Source of the DNA: Tenacibaculum sp. M341
Lineage (GTDB): Bacteria; Bacteroidota; Bacteroidia; Flavobacteriales; Flavobacteriaceae
Length of the DNA: 64,000 nucleotides
Direction: 5' to 3'
NCBI RefSeq assembly: GCF_004337695.1
Contig: NZ_SJXJ01000001.1
Coordinates: forward strand, 1 to 64,000
Under the pieces are notes generated by a model, which saw only the letters and a program-made list of their open reading frames with translations, searched no databases and had not been told where the DNA came from. The position numbers and the translations under genes are program-made. This document shows positions 17,622 through 26,400 of the stretch, piece after piece (position 1 is the first letter of the stretch; each line of letters starts with the position of its first letter).

Positions 17622-20258
17622 ATGAGCATTCCATCTAAATATAATGCAATAGAGGCAGAAAGTAAATGGTATGAATACTGGATGAAAAATAATTATTTTC
17701 ATTCTGAAGTAGATGAGAGAGAACCTTACACTATAGTAATACCACCACCAAATGTCACAGGAGTATTGCATATGGGACATATGTTAAATAATACCATTCA
17801 AGATGTTTTAATACGTAAAGCACGTTTACAAGGTAAAAATGCATGTTGGGTACCTGGTACCGATCATGCTTCTATAGCAACAGAAGCTAAAGTGGTAGCT
17901 AAATTAAAAGAAGAAGGTATTAATAAAAACGATTTAACAAGAGAAGAGTTTTTAGCACATGCTTTTGAATGGAAAGATAAATACGGAGGTATCATTTTAG
18001 AGCAACTTAAAAAGTTAGGAGCTTCATGTGATTGGGAACGTACAAAGTTTACCATGGATGATGACATGAGTGAAGCTGTAATTAAAGTTTTTGTTGACTT
18101 ATACAACAAAGGTCGTATTTATAGAGGATACCGAATGGTAAATTGGGATCCTGAGGCAAAAACAACTTTATCTGATGAAGAGGTAATATACGAAGAGCGT
18201 CAAGGGAATTTATACTATTTACAATATGATATAGTTGATTCTGATGAGAAAGTTACTATTGCTACTACACGTCCTGAAACTATTTTAGGAGATACTGCCA
18301 TTTGTATCAATCCAACAGATGAAAGATATACTCATTTAAAAGGTAAAAAAGTAATAGTTCCATTATGTAATCGTGAAATACCAATTATTGAAGATGAATA
18401 TGTAGATGTAGAGTTTGGTACCGGATGTTTAAAAGTAACTCCTGCGCACGATGAAAATGATAAAAACTTAGGAGATAAGCATAATTTAGAAGTAATTGAT
18501 ATTTTTAATGAAGATGCAACTTTAAATTCTTTCGGATTACATTATCAAGGAAAAGATCGTTTTGTTGTTCGTAAAGAAATAGCTAATGAGTTAGAAAAAA
18601 AAGGATATTTACAAAAAGTAGAGCAACATGCTAATAAAGTAGGTACTTCTGAAAGAACAAAAGCAGTAATTGAGCCAAGATTGTCTGATCAGTGGTTCTT
18701 AAAAATGGAAGATTTAGCTAAAACAGCTTTAGCTGCTGTATTAGGAGAAGATAGAGAGGTAAAGTTATATCCTAGAAAGTTTGAGAATACGTATCGTCAT
18801 TGGATGGAAAATATTCGTGATTGGAATATTTCTCGTCAATTATGGTGGGGACAACAGATTCCTGCTTATTACTTTGGCGATGGTAAAGAAGATTTTGTAG
18901 TTGCTGAAAGTAGAGAAGAGGCATTAAAATTAGCTCAAGAAAAAACATCTAATAAAGAACTTAAAGCATCAGACTTAAAACAAGATCCAGATGTTTTAGA
19001 TACATGGTTTTCTTCTTGGTTATGGCCTATTTCTGTATTTGATGGAATTCGTAATCCTGAAAATGAGGAAATAAAATATTATTATCCAACGAATGATTTA
19101 GTTACTGGTCCAGATATTTTATTCTTCTGGGTTGCTCGTATGATTATTGCTGGATATGAGTACAAAGATGTTCGTCCGTTCGAAAACGTGTATTTAACAG
19201 GTTTAGTACGTGATAAGCAGCGTAGAAAAATGAGTAAATCATTAGGGAATTCACCAGATGCGTTAAAATTAATTGAAGATTATAGTGCTGATGGAGTTCG
19301 TGTTGGTTTATTATTAAGTGCAGCAGCAGGTAATGATTTATTATTTGACGAGTCGTTGTGTGATCAAGGGAAGAAGTTCGGAAATAAAATTTGGAGTGCT
19401 TTCTATTTAACTACTTTATGGGAAGTTTCTGAAGAAGTTGAACAACCTGAACATAGTAAAATAGCAATTGAGTGGTATAAAGCCAAGCTTCAAAAAACGT
19501 TGGTAGAAATTGAAGATCATTATAGTAAATACCGTTTAAGTGATGTTTTAATGGGAATTTATAAGTTGATTTATGATGATTTCTGTGGATTATTCTTAGA
19601 GATTGTAAAACCAGCATATCAAGCACCAATAGATGCTAAAACGTATCAAGAAATCATAGCTATTTTTGAAGATAACTTGAAGATTTTACATCCGTTTATG
19701 CCATTTTTAACTGAGGAAATTTGGCAATTAATTTCAGAAAGATCTGTTGAAGAAGCATTAATTGTAGCAAAATATCCTGCGCAAACCTCTTTTAATGAAG
19801 AATTGATAGCAAATATAGATTTTGCTTCAGAAGTAGTTTCAGGAATTAGAACAGTAAGAAAAGAAAAGAACATTGCAAACAAAGAAGCAATTGAGTTATT
19901 TGTAATTAATAATGAAAAAGCTTCTGAAGGATTTGATAGTGTTATTCAGAAGTTAACTAATACTTCAGTGATAAATTATGTTTCTGAAAAAGTAGACGGA
20001 GCTTCTTTTAGAGTAAAATCAAATGAATATTTTGTTCCTATTTCTTTAGACAATATTAATGTTGAGGAAGAAATTAAAAAGTTAACAGAAGAATTGAACT
20101 ATACTGAAGGTTTCTTAAAATCTGTTCAGAAAAAGTTATCTAATGAACGTTTTGTTAATAATGCACCAGAACAAGTTGTGGCAAGTGAACGCAAGAAAGA
20201 AGCTGATGCATTGGCAAAAATAGAAACGATAAAAGCAAGTTTAGTATCTTTGAAATAA
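17622..20258 (+). CDS. valS: Valyl-tRNA synthetase
   Basis: A class I aminoacyl-tRNA synthetase charging tRNA-Val. HIGH appears as HMGH (residues 50-53) after PPPNVTGVL, and KMSKS is at 536-540. The CP1 editing domain (about 190-340, [17 protein letters not shown]) is intact, as is the valyl-type anticodon-binding domain. A C-terminal coiled coil (about 810-878) completes the enzyme. 878 residues, full length. Monocistronic with a strong terminator. Confidence 0.98.
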   Translation: MSIPSKYNAIEAESKWYEYWMKNNYFHSEVDEREPYTIVIPPPNVTGVLHMGHMLNNTIQDVLIRKARLQGKNACWVPGTDHASIATEAKVVAKLKEEGINKNDLTREEFLAHAFEWKDKYGGIILEQLKKLGASCDWERTKFTMDDDMSEAVIKVFVDLYNKGRIYRGYRMVNWDPEAKTTLSDEEVIYEERQGNLYYLQYDIVDSDEKVTIATTRPETILGDTAICINPTDERYTHLKGKKVIVPLCNREIPIIEDEYVDVEFGTGCLKVTPAHDENDKNLGDKHNLEVIDIFNEDATLNSFGLHYQGKDRFVVRKEIANELEKKGYLQKVEQHANKVGTSERTKAVIEPRLSDQWFLKMEDLAKTALAAVLGEDREVKLYPRKFENTYRHWMENIRDWNISRQLWWGQQIPAYYFGDGKEDFVVAESREEALKLAQEKTSNKELKASDLKQDPDVLDTWFSSWLWPISVFDGIRNPENEEIKYYYPTNDLVTGPDILFFWVARMIIAGYEYKDVRPFENVYLTGLVRDKQRRKMSKSLGNSPDALKLIEDYSADGVRVGLLLSAAAGNDLLFDESLCDQGKKFGNKIWSAFYLTTLWEVSEEVEQPEHSKIAIEWYKAKLQKTLVEIEDHYSKYRLSDVLMGIYKLIYDDFCGLFLEIVKPAYQAPIDAKTYQEIIAIFEDNLKILHPFMPFLTEEIWQLISERSVEEALIVAKYPAQTSFNEELIANIDFASEVVSGIRTVRKEKNIANKEAIELFVINNEKASEGFDSVIQKLTNTSVINYVSEKVDGASFRVKSNEYFVPISLDNINVEEEIKKLTEELNYTEGFLKSVQKKLSNERFVNNAPEQVVASERKKEADALAKIETIKASLVSLK

Positions 20259-20284
20259 GAAGTAAAACTTTCAAAATATGTTTA

Positions 20285-20319
20285 AAAGGCTGAGTTATTT
20301 ATAATTCAGCCTTTTTTTA
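20285..20319 (+). terminator. valS terminator
   Basis: The stem AAGGCTGAGTTAT / ATAATTCAGCCTT followed by TTTTT. Confidence 0.9.
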
Positions 20320-20420
20320 TAGATTCAAATTAATATTTAAAATGTTGATAATTAGTCTTTATTGAAAATTATCATTCGAAAAATTGAAAAAGTGATTTTT
20401 TTTAGTGAAAAAATTAGAAT

Positions 20421-20445
20421 ATATGTAGAAACATATGTATATTTG
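20421..20445 (+). promoter_or_regulatory. Promoter and dyad of small RNA copy 1
   Basis: The -7 box TATATTTG (20438-20445) directly follows an inverted repeat ATATGT-AGAA-ACATAT (20421-20436). No TTG is seen at -33, so an activator or an alternative sigma factor may replace it. The same arrangement precedes copy 2. Confidence 0.55.
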
Positions 20446-20447
20446 TA

Positions 20448-20522
20448 ACATCTTCAAAGACGTTTGAAGACTTTTTCTTTTTCATAGCAATTTTCCCACT
20501 CAATTTTTGAGTGGGTTTTTTT
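20448..20522 (+). ncRNA. Candidate small RNA, copy 1
   Basis: About 75 nt with no ORF. An 8-bp hairpin with a 4-nt loop (TCTTCAAA-GACG-TTTGAAGA, 20451-20470) is followed by a 24-nt unpaired linker containing TTTTCATAGCAATTT. A 9-bp terminator stem comes next (CCCACTCAA / TTGAGTGGG, 20495-20515), then seven T. It is preceded by a TAnnTTTG promoter, so it should be an independent transcript. Copy 2 has the same linker and terminator but a compensated first stem, which argues for an RNA function. Possible overlap with a known Rfam family such as Flavo-1 has not been tested. Confidence 0.65.
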
Positions 20523-20684
20523 ATGTCTTTCTTTTCATTAAAAGTTACTCAAGAGTCTCAGGAATAAAAGAGATGCTTATACAGCATACACTTTTGTAAC
20601 TAAAATTTATTACAGTAAAACATTCATTTATATAGTTTTGAGCATCTTTTGATTTTAAATGTCAAAAAAAACGAAAAATATTAC

Positions 20685-20712
20685 CATATGTTAAAAAAAA
20701 CATATATATTTG
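20685..20712 (+). promoter_or_regulatory. Promoter and dyad of small RNA copy 2
   Basis: The -7 box TATATTTG (20705-20712) lies just after an inverted repeat ATATGTT-N6-AACATAT (about 20686-20705). This mirrors copy 1 apart from the spacer length. Confidence 0.55.
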
Positions 20713-20715
20713 TAG

Positions 20716-20790
20716 TATCTCTAAAGACGTTTAGAGACTTTTTCTTTTTCATAGCAATTTTCCCACTCAATTTTTGAGTGGGTTTTTTTT
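20716..20790 (+). ncRNA. Candidate small RNA, copy 2
   Basis: Same plan as copy 1, 267 bp further on: TCTCTAAA-GACG-TTTAGAGA (20718-20737), an identical 24-nt linker, an identical terminator stem (20762-20782) and eight T. Relative to copy 1, two adjacent base pairs of the first stem are exchanged (T-A to C-G and C-G to T-A), so pairing is kept while sequence changes. Confidence 0.65.
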
Positions 20791-20827
20791 ATGTTTTAAA
20801 ACTTTGCTAAAGTTATTTTAAAATAAA

Positions 20828-20847
20828 AGCAACTTAATTGCATTAAT
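20828..20847 (+). promoter_or_regulatory. Operator-like motif A (shared with 41,539-41,558)
   Basis: GCAACTTAATTGCATTAAT at 20829-20847 matches 17 of 19 bases of the motif before the MerC gene. The core is an imperfect 7-1-7 inverted repeat, as in Fur-family operators. It overlaps the -33 TTG of the ABC operon promoter, which suits repression. Assignment to Zur is inferred from the genes controlled. Confidence 0.55.
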
Positions 20848-20867
20848 ATTATTTATATCTACATTTG
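20838..20867 (+). promoter_or_regulatory. Promoter TTG-N19-TACATTTG
   Basis: A textbook Bacteroidota promoter: TTG at 20838-20840 and the -7 box TACATTTG at 20860-20867, upstream of the ABC ATPase gene at 20916. Confidence 0.75.
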
Positions 20868-20915
20868 TAATGATAAAAAGTTATAATCTAAAATAGTTGA
20901 ATACTACATTTACTC

Positions 20916-21545
20916 ATGATAGAAACAAAGGACGTTAAATTTCAATATCATAAGAAAAATAAAGTTTTTAGTTTTCCAGATATCTCATTAAAAGAAAATG
21001 AAAACCTAGTAATTTTAGGGAAATCAGGTATTGGTAAGACAACTTTATTACATCTCTTATCAGGATTATTAAAACCTTTAGAAGGAAAAATTGAAATCAA
21101 CAATACCGATATTGGTACTTTATCATCTGGTAAGTTAGATAATTTTAGAGGAAGAGAAATTGGTTTGGTATTTCAAAAAAAATATGCAATTCAATCATTG
21201 AGTGTGTACGATAATTTAAAAGCTCGTCTTTTTTTTAGTGGTAATAAGGTAGATGAAAATAAGATTAATGATTTATTAGAAGAATTAGATTTAGGAGCAC
21301 ATAAAAAAGCTAAAACAACTTCATTAAGTGAAGGACAGTTACAGAGGTTAGGAGTAGCAATGTCTGTAATTCATAACCCTAAGCTTATTTTAGCTGATGA
21401 ACCAACTTCTAGTTTAGATGATGAAAACTGCAAGCTTGTAATTGATTTATTAATAAATCAGTCAGCTAAAAGCAAATCAAATTTAATAGTAATTACTCAC
21501 GATAAAAGAATCAAGTCTTTTTTTCAAAACACTATAGTATTATGA
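20916..21545 (+). CDS. ABC transporter ATP-binding protein (LolD/MacB type)
   Basis: A 209-residue cytoplasmic ATPase: Walker A GKSGIGKTT (about residues 35-43), Q-loop in VFQKKYAIQSL, signature LSEGQLQRLG, Walker B LILADEPTSSLD and the H-loop ITHD. It pairs with the FtsX-like permease that follows (4-bp ATGA overlap). Type VII ABC systems of this kind move lipoproteins or envelope substrates. Related loci in Vibrio (Zrg system) are zinc-linked, and the His-rich permease and operator motif here point the same way, but this is inference. Confidence 0.88.
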   Translation: MIETKDVKFQYHKKNKVFSFPDISLKENENLVILGKSGIGKTTLLHLLSGLLKPLEGKIEINNTDIGTLSSGKLDNFRGREIGLVFQKKYAIQSLSVYDNLKARLFFSGNKVDENKINDLLEELDLGAHKKAKTTSLSEGQLQRLGVAMSVIHNPKLILADEPTSSLDDENCKLVIDLLINQSAKSKSNLIVITHDKRIKSFFQNTIVL

Positions 21546-22957
21546 ATCTTTGGAAAATAGTTTATTACAATATTAAGTCGAAGTTATTATATACGCTGTT
21601 AAGTATCTTTTCTTTAGCTCTGAGTATATTCCTATTAATAAGTACTCAACAATTTAAGTCATCTTTTCAACATCAAATAGATAATAATTTAGCAGGTGTA
21701 GATATGGTTGTTGGAGCAAAAGGAAGTCCTTTGCAACTGGTTTTATCCTCTGTTTTGCACATAGATAATCCTACGGGTAATATATCTTATGCAGCAGCAA
21801 AAAAGATAGGGAAGAATCCTTTAGTTAAGTTTTCGGTACCTATTTCTTACGGAGATAATTATAAAGGATATAAAATTGTTGGTACTACAGTTGAATTCAA
21901 AAAATTATACAAAGCAGAAATAGATAAAGGAAGAGATGTACAGAAGCCACTAGAAGTAGTTATTGGTAGTGAGGTTGCTAAAACTTTGAGTCTTTCTGTA
22001 GGAGATCATTTTTTAAGTTCTCACGGATTAATAGAGAATGACATTGATGTACATTCAGATGAATTTACAGTGGTTGGAATATTCAAACCTACTTTAAAAG
22101 TAATAGATCGTTTAATTATCTCTGATTTAGAGAGTGTTTGGGAGGTTCACAATCACGAAGGTCACGCTGATGAAAATCATAAAGAGGAAGATGCTCATGA
22201 TCACGAAGTTCATGTTAATGAAAGTCATAAAGAGGAGGAAGTTCATGATCACGAAGCTCATGCTGATGAAAGTCATAAAGAGGAAGAAGCTCACGATTAC
22301 GGAGCTCATGCTCACGAAAGTCATAAAGAGGAAGAAGCTCACGATCACGGAGCTCATGCTCATGAAAGCCATAAAGAGGAGGAAGCTCATGCTGATGAAA
22401 GTCATGATGATAAAGAAATAACGTCATTATTAGTTTCGTTTAAAAATCCAATGGCATTATTATCAATGCCAAGAAAAATAAATAAAGAAACGAACATGCA
22501 GGCAGCAATGCCAAAGTTTGAATTGGATAAATTATACGATTTTATGGGAGTTGGATTTAAAACAATTTCTTTTATTGCTTATTTAATTTTAATAATTTCT
22601 GGAATTACTATTTTTATAAGCTTGTATAGAATGGTAAAAGATAGAGCTTTTGACTTAGCTTTATTTAGAACATTTGGGGCGAGTAATTTTCAGTTGATAA
22701 AAATGGTGTTTTATGAAGGCATAATTATTGTAATTTCATCTTTTATATTAGCTATGTTAACTTTAAAAACAATATTGTATTCAATGTTTAATTATACGGT
22801 TTCGGGTTATAAACTATCATTAGTACAAGAAGTAAATGGTATAGAGGTATTGCAAATTGGTTTATTAGCTTTTGTAGTGATTATATTTTCAGCTTCATTT
22901 GCCTTATTACCAATTATAAGAATGAACATTTCAACAATTTTAAGTAATGAAAAGTAA
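21542..22957 (+). CDS. FtsX-like ABC permease with a His-rich repeat insert
   Basis: 471 residues. An N-terminal TM helix (LYTLLSIFSLALSIFLLIS), a periplasmic MacB-type domain starting DMVVGAKGSPLQLVLSS, and three C-terminal TM segments (about 345-465) form a typical FtsX/MacB-like permease. Between residues about 200 and 293 the periplasmic domain carries an insert of tandem 16-residue units rich in His, Glu and Asp (pattern HAxESHKEEEAHDHGA). It looks like a metal-binding, probably zinc, loop. It overlaps the ATPase by 4 bp and the next gene by 11 bp. Confidence 0.85.
   Translation: MNLWKIVYYNIKSKLLYTLLSIFSLALSIFLLISTQQFKSSFQHQIDNNLAGVDMVVGAKGSPLQLVLSSVLHIDNPTGNISYAAAKKIGKNPLVKFSVPISYGDNYKGYKIVGTTVEFKKLYKAEIDKGRDVQKPLEVVIGSEVAKTLSLSVGDHFLSSHGLIENDIDVHSDEFTVVGIFKPTLKVIDRLIISDLESVWEVHNHEGHADENHKEEDAHDHEVHVNESHKEEEVHDHEAHADESHKEEEAHDYGAHAHESHKEEEAHDHGAHAHESHKEEEAHADESHDDKEITSLLVSFKNPMALLSMPRKINKETNMQAAMPKFELDKLYDFMGVGFKTISFIAYLILIISGITIFISLYRMVKDRAFDLALFRTFGASNFQLIKMVFYEGIIIVISSFILAMLTLKTILYSMFNYTVSGYKLSLVQEVNGIEVLQIGLLAFVVIIFSASFALLPIIRMNISTILSNEK
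22163..22420 (+). repeat. 48-bp in-frame tandem repeat encoding the His-rich loop
   Basis: Units start at 22163, 22211, 22259, 22307 and 22355, the last being partial. Copy number changes would keep the frame, so the length of the metal-binding loop could vary between strains. Confidence 0.85.
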
Positions 22958-23386
22958 AATCTTAATAGTATTTTTTTTATTGACTAGCGTATTAGGTTAT
23001 AGTCAAAAAAAAATCACATGGGTTGATTTATCTAAAGTGACATTTAAAGAAAAATATTATGCTGAATTTGATAGTAATTTTTTACATCCTACTTTTTCTG
23101 ATTCAGTAAAAGCTTTGCAAGGGAAAAGAATATCAATTAAAGGCTATTTTTTAAATATTGATCCTAAAGGCGCAATATATATATATTGTCTAAAGGTCCT
23201 ATGGCATCATGCTTTTTTTGTGGAGTAGGTGGACCAGAAACGGCTGTCGAACTAGAATTCGATTCAAAAATAAGACTAAAAACAGATTCAATTATAACAG
23301 TGTCAGGTGTGTTAAAGTTAAATGATAATGATGTCAATCATTTCAATTACATACTTAAGGATTGCAAAATAGAAGCGTTTAAATAA
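22947..23386 (+). pseudogene. Exported small protein broken by one extra AT unit (possibly phase-variable)
   Basis: The first part (22947-23228) has a signal peptide (ending LGYSQ) and reads to ISIKGYFLNIDPKGAIYI. The second part, in another frame (23186-23386), continues SKGPMASCFFCGVGGPETAVELEF. They meet in an (AT)6 tract at 23175-23186. Removing one AT unit joins them into about 145 residues that read as one protein. The CFFCG motif suggests metal binding. It is the third gene of the ABC operon, reminiscent of the small exported partners in Zrg-type zinc loci. Either a true frameshift, slipped-strand phase variation, or a sequencing error. Confidence 0.75.
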
Positions 23387-23423
23387 TAAACGTCAATACC
23401 TTATTTATTTAATTATTTATAAT

Positions 23424-23441
23424 ATCCCTGAATTCAGGGAT
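23424..23441. promoter_or_regulatory. Perfect 18-bp palindrome
   Basis: ATCCCTGAATTCAGGGAT, just upstream of the giant adhesin promoter. No T-run follows, so it could be an operator or a weak terminator of the preceding operon. Confidence 0.45.
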
Positions 23442-23442
23442 G

Positions 23443-23470
23443 TTGTGTTTGGTTATGCAAATTAATTTTG
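23443..23470 (+). promoter_or_regulatory. Promoter TTG-N17-TAATTTTG
   Basis: TTG at 23443-23445 and the exact -7 box at 23463-23470, upstream of the adhesin start at 23494. Confidence 0.65.
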
Positions 23471-23493
23471 CGCTATTAAATCAAACATGAAAG

Positions 23494-26400
23494 ATGAATA
23501 AAAAAATATTGCTGCTATTATTGTTGCTTCAATGTTTAGTTTACGGTCAAACTCCGTTTATTACTACATGGGAAACCACTACAGCAAATGAATCGATAAC
23601 TATACCTACTAATTCTTTAGAAACGTATAACTATAACGTTAATTGGGGAGATGGTACTATTACTACTAATGAAACAGGTAATGCAACTCATAATTATGCA
23701 ATGCCAGGAATTCATACCATCACGATTTCAGGAACCTTTCCTCAGATCTATTTTTTTAACTCTGGAGATAAAGATAAAATTCTAACCATAGAGCAATGGG
23801 GAGATAATCCTTGGATTTCATTTTTAGGAGCTTTCTGGGGATGTACAAAACTTAATATTACAAATCCTGCTGCTGGAAATCCTAATTTAACAAATGTAAC
23901 AAGTATGTCTTCTGCTTTTAGAGGAGCAACTCTTTTTAATGGAGACGTTAGTGGTTGGAATGTGAGTAACATTACTAACATGAGTAGTATGTTTTCTGCT
24001 AATGATGTTTTTAATCAAGATTTGAGTAGTTGGGATGTAAGTAAAGTTACTCAAATGGGATTTATGTTCTCAAATACCAAAGCTTTTAATGGAAATATTA
24101 GTTCTTGGAATGTAGAGCAAGTGCTGTCATTTGAGTCAATGTTTAATGGAGCAGAAGTTTTCAATCAAGATTTAGAAAACTGGAATCCAAAATCAGCAAC
24201 AAATATGGTTAGAATGTTTAAAGAAGCAGAAGCATTCAACGGAAAGCTTACCAATTGGGATGTTGGTAATGTTGCTTCTATGGAAGAAATGTTTCAGAGA
24301 GCTGTAGTATTTAATCAAGATATTAGTAAATGGAACGTAAATAACGTTACAAATATGCGTTCGATGTTTGGTGCTGCCTTAGTATTCAATCAAGATATAA
24401 GTGCTTGGCAAGTAGGAAAGGTTAATACTATGCGAACTATGTTTTCATCAGCTAGAGCATTCAATCAAGATATTGGAGGTTGGGATGTTAGTAAGGTTAC
24501 TGATATGTATGGTATGTTTTCAGATGCTAGAGCATTCAATCAAAATATAGGACGTTGGAATACAGGTAAAGTAGAAAAAATGGAAACTATGTTTGCTAGA
24601 GCCTTTGCTTTTAATGGAGATATTGGAGGTTGGAATGTAAGCAAAGTAACTTCAATGTGGGCAATGTTTTCGAGTGCTACCGCTTTTAATCAAGATATAG
24701 GAAGTTGGAATACAGGTGAAGTTACTAAAATGAATGAAATGTTTTCCAGTGCTAGAGCTTTTAATCAAGACATCGGTAATTGGGATACTAGTAAGGTTAC
24801 TAGAATGCATCGTATGTTTCAAAGTGCTGCTAGTTTCGATCAAGATATTAGTAATTGGAATATTGGTCAGGTTACTACATTAGATGGAATGTTTAATAAT
24901 GCAAAATTATCAACTGCTAATTACGATGCTTTGTTAAAAGGATGGAATACACAAACAGTACAACCAAGCCTAAATTTTGATGGTGGAAACAGTACTTATT
25001 GTACAGCTGCTACAGAAAGATCAAATTTAGAAACTGCTAATACATGGAATATTAAAGATGGAGGGTTAAGTTGTCCTCCTTTAACTTGTTCAGCTCAACC
25101 AGATGCAAATAATATAAAGTTAAGACCTAACATTACTTGGAATGCTATAACTGGAGCTAACAGTTACAGAATTACTATAGGAAATACTCCAAAAGGAAAT
25201 GAATTTGAGGATGTTGTTTTAGGTAATGTAACTGCTTATCAATTAACAAAAGAACTTGCTACAAGTACCAAATATTATGTAACTATTTATGGTAGAGATG
25301 CAGCTAATATTGATATCGCTTGTATTAGTATTGAAGTAACTACAAGACCAGAGTTGACTTGTACTACTCAAGTAGTTTCAGGAAGAATATTAACACGACC
25401 TCCCATAAATTGGGTTTTAACTCCAGGTGTGGTAAGTTATGATCTAACCATAGGTACTACGCCAAAAGGTACAGATTTTTTAGATGTTTCTTTAGGCAAT
25501 GTGGATATGTATACACCAACGAATGATTTATTACATGATACAAAATATTATGTAACTATCTATGGATTAAGTGCTGTTGGAGAACGTATAGGTTGTCATT
25601 CTATTGAATTTACAACCGTTCCATTACCACCAGCTTGCCCTACAATTGATGTGCCTGTAGCTGGAGCTACTTCAGTAGCGCTACAACCAAGTATTGAATG
25701 GACTAAAGTAGTTGGAGCTACAAATTATCGTATAACCGTTGGAAGTACATCTGGAGGAAGTGATATTGTGAACTCGAATTTAGGTGATGTAGATAGTATT
25801 ACTTTTACTAGTGATTTATTAAATAACACGCAATACTACGTAACGATTTATGCAAGTAATGCAGGAGGTGAATCTGTAGGTTGTTCAAGTATTTCGTTTA
25901 CTACAATACCTGCATCAAAACCTTTTATCACAACTTGGCAAACAACAGCAGCAAACGAAACTATAACTATTCCTACAGCTGCTGGAGAAACATATAATTA
26001 TACTGTTGATTGGGGAGACGGAACAACACCAACAGTAGAGACAGGTGATGCAACGCATACTTATGGAACAGCAGGCGTACATACAGTTTCAATTTCAGGA
26101 GTTTTTCCTAGAATTTATTTTAATAATTCAGGAGATAAAGATAAAATCTTAACGATTGAACAATGGGGAGATATTGAATGGAACTCTATGAGGGAAGCTT
26201 TTGAGGGATGTTCGCAGCTTAATATTACTAATCCTTTAATAGATACTCCTGATTTAAGTAAGGTAACAGATTGTTCTTTCATGTTCAATTTTGCTACAGT
26301 ATTTAACGGTGATATATCTAGTTGGAATACCAGTAACGTTACTGACATGAGGCAAATGTTTAGAGCAGCAAATTCATTTAATCAAAACATTGGTAGTTGG

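Noticed and set aside
22127..22427. Three overlapping open frames in and opposite the His-rich repeat
   Set aside because: Low-complexity consequences of the 48-bp repeat; the permease frame explains the DNA.
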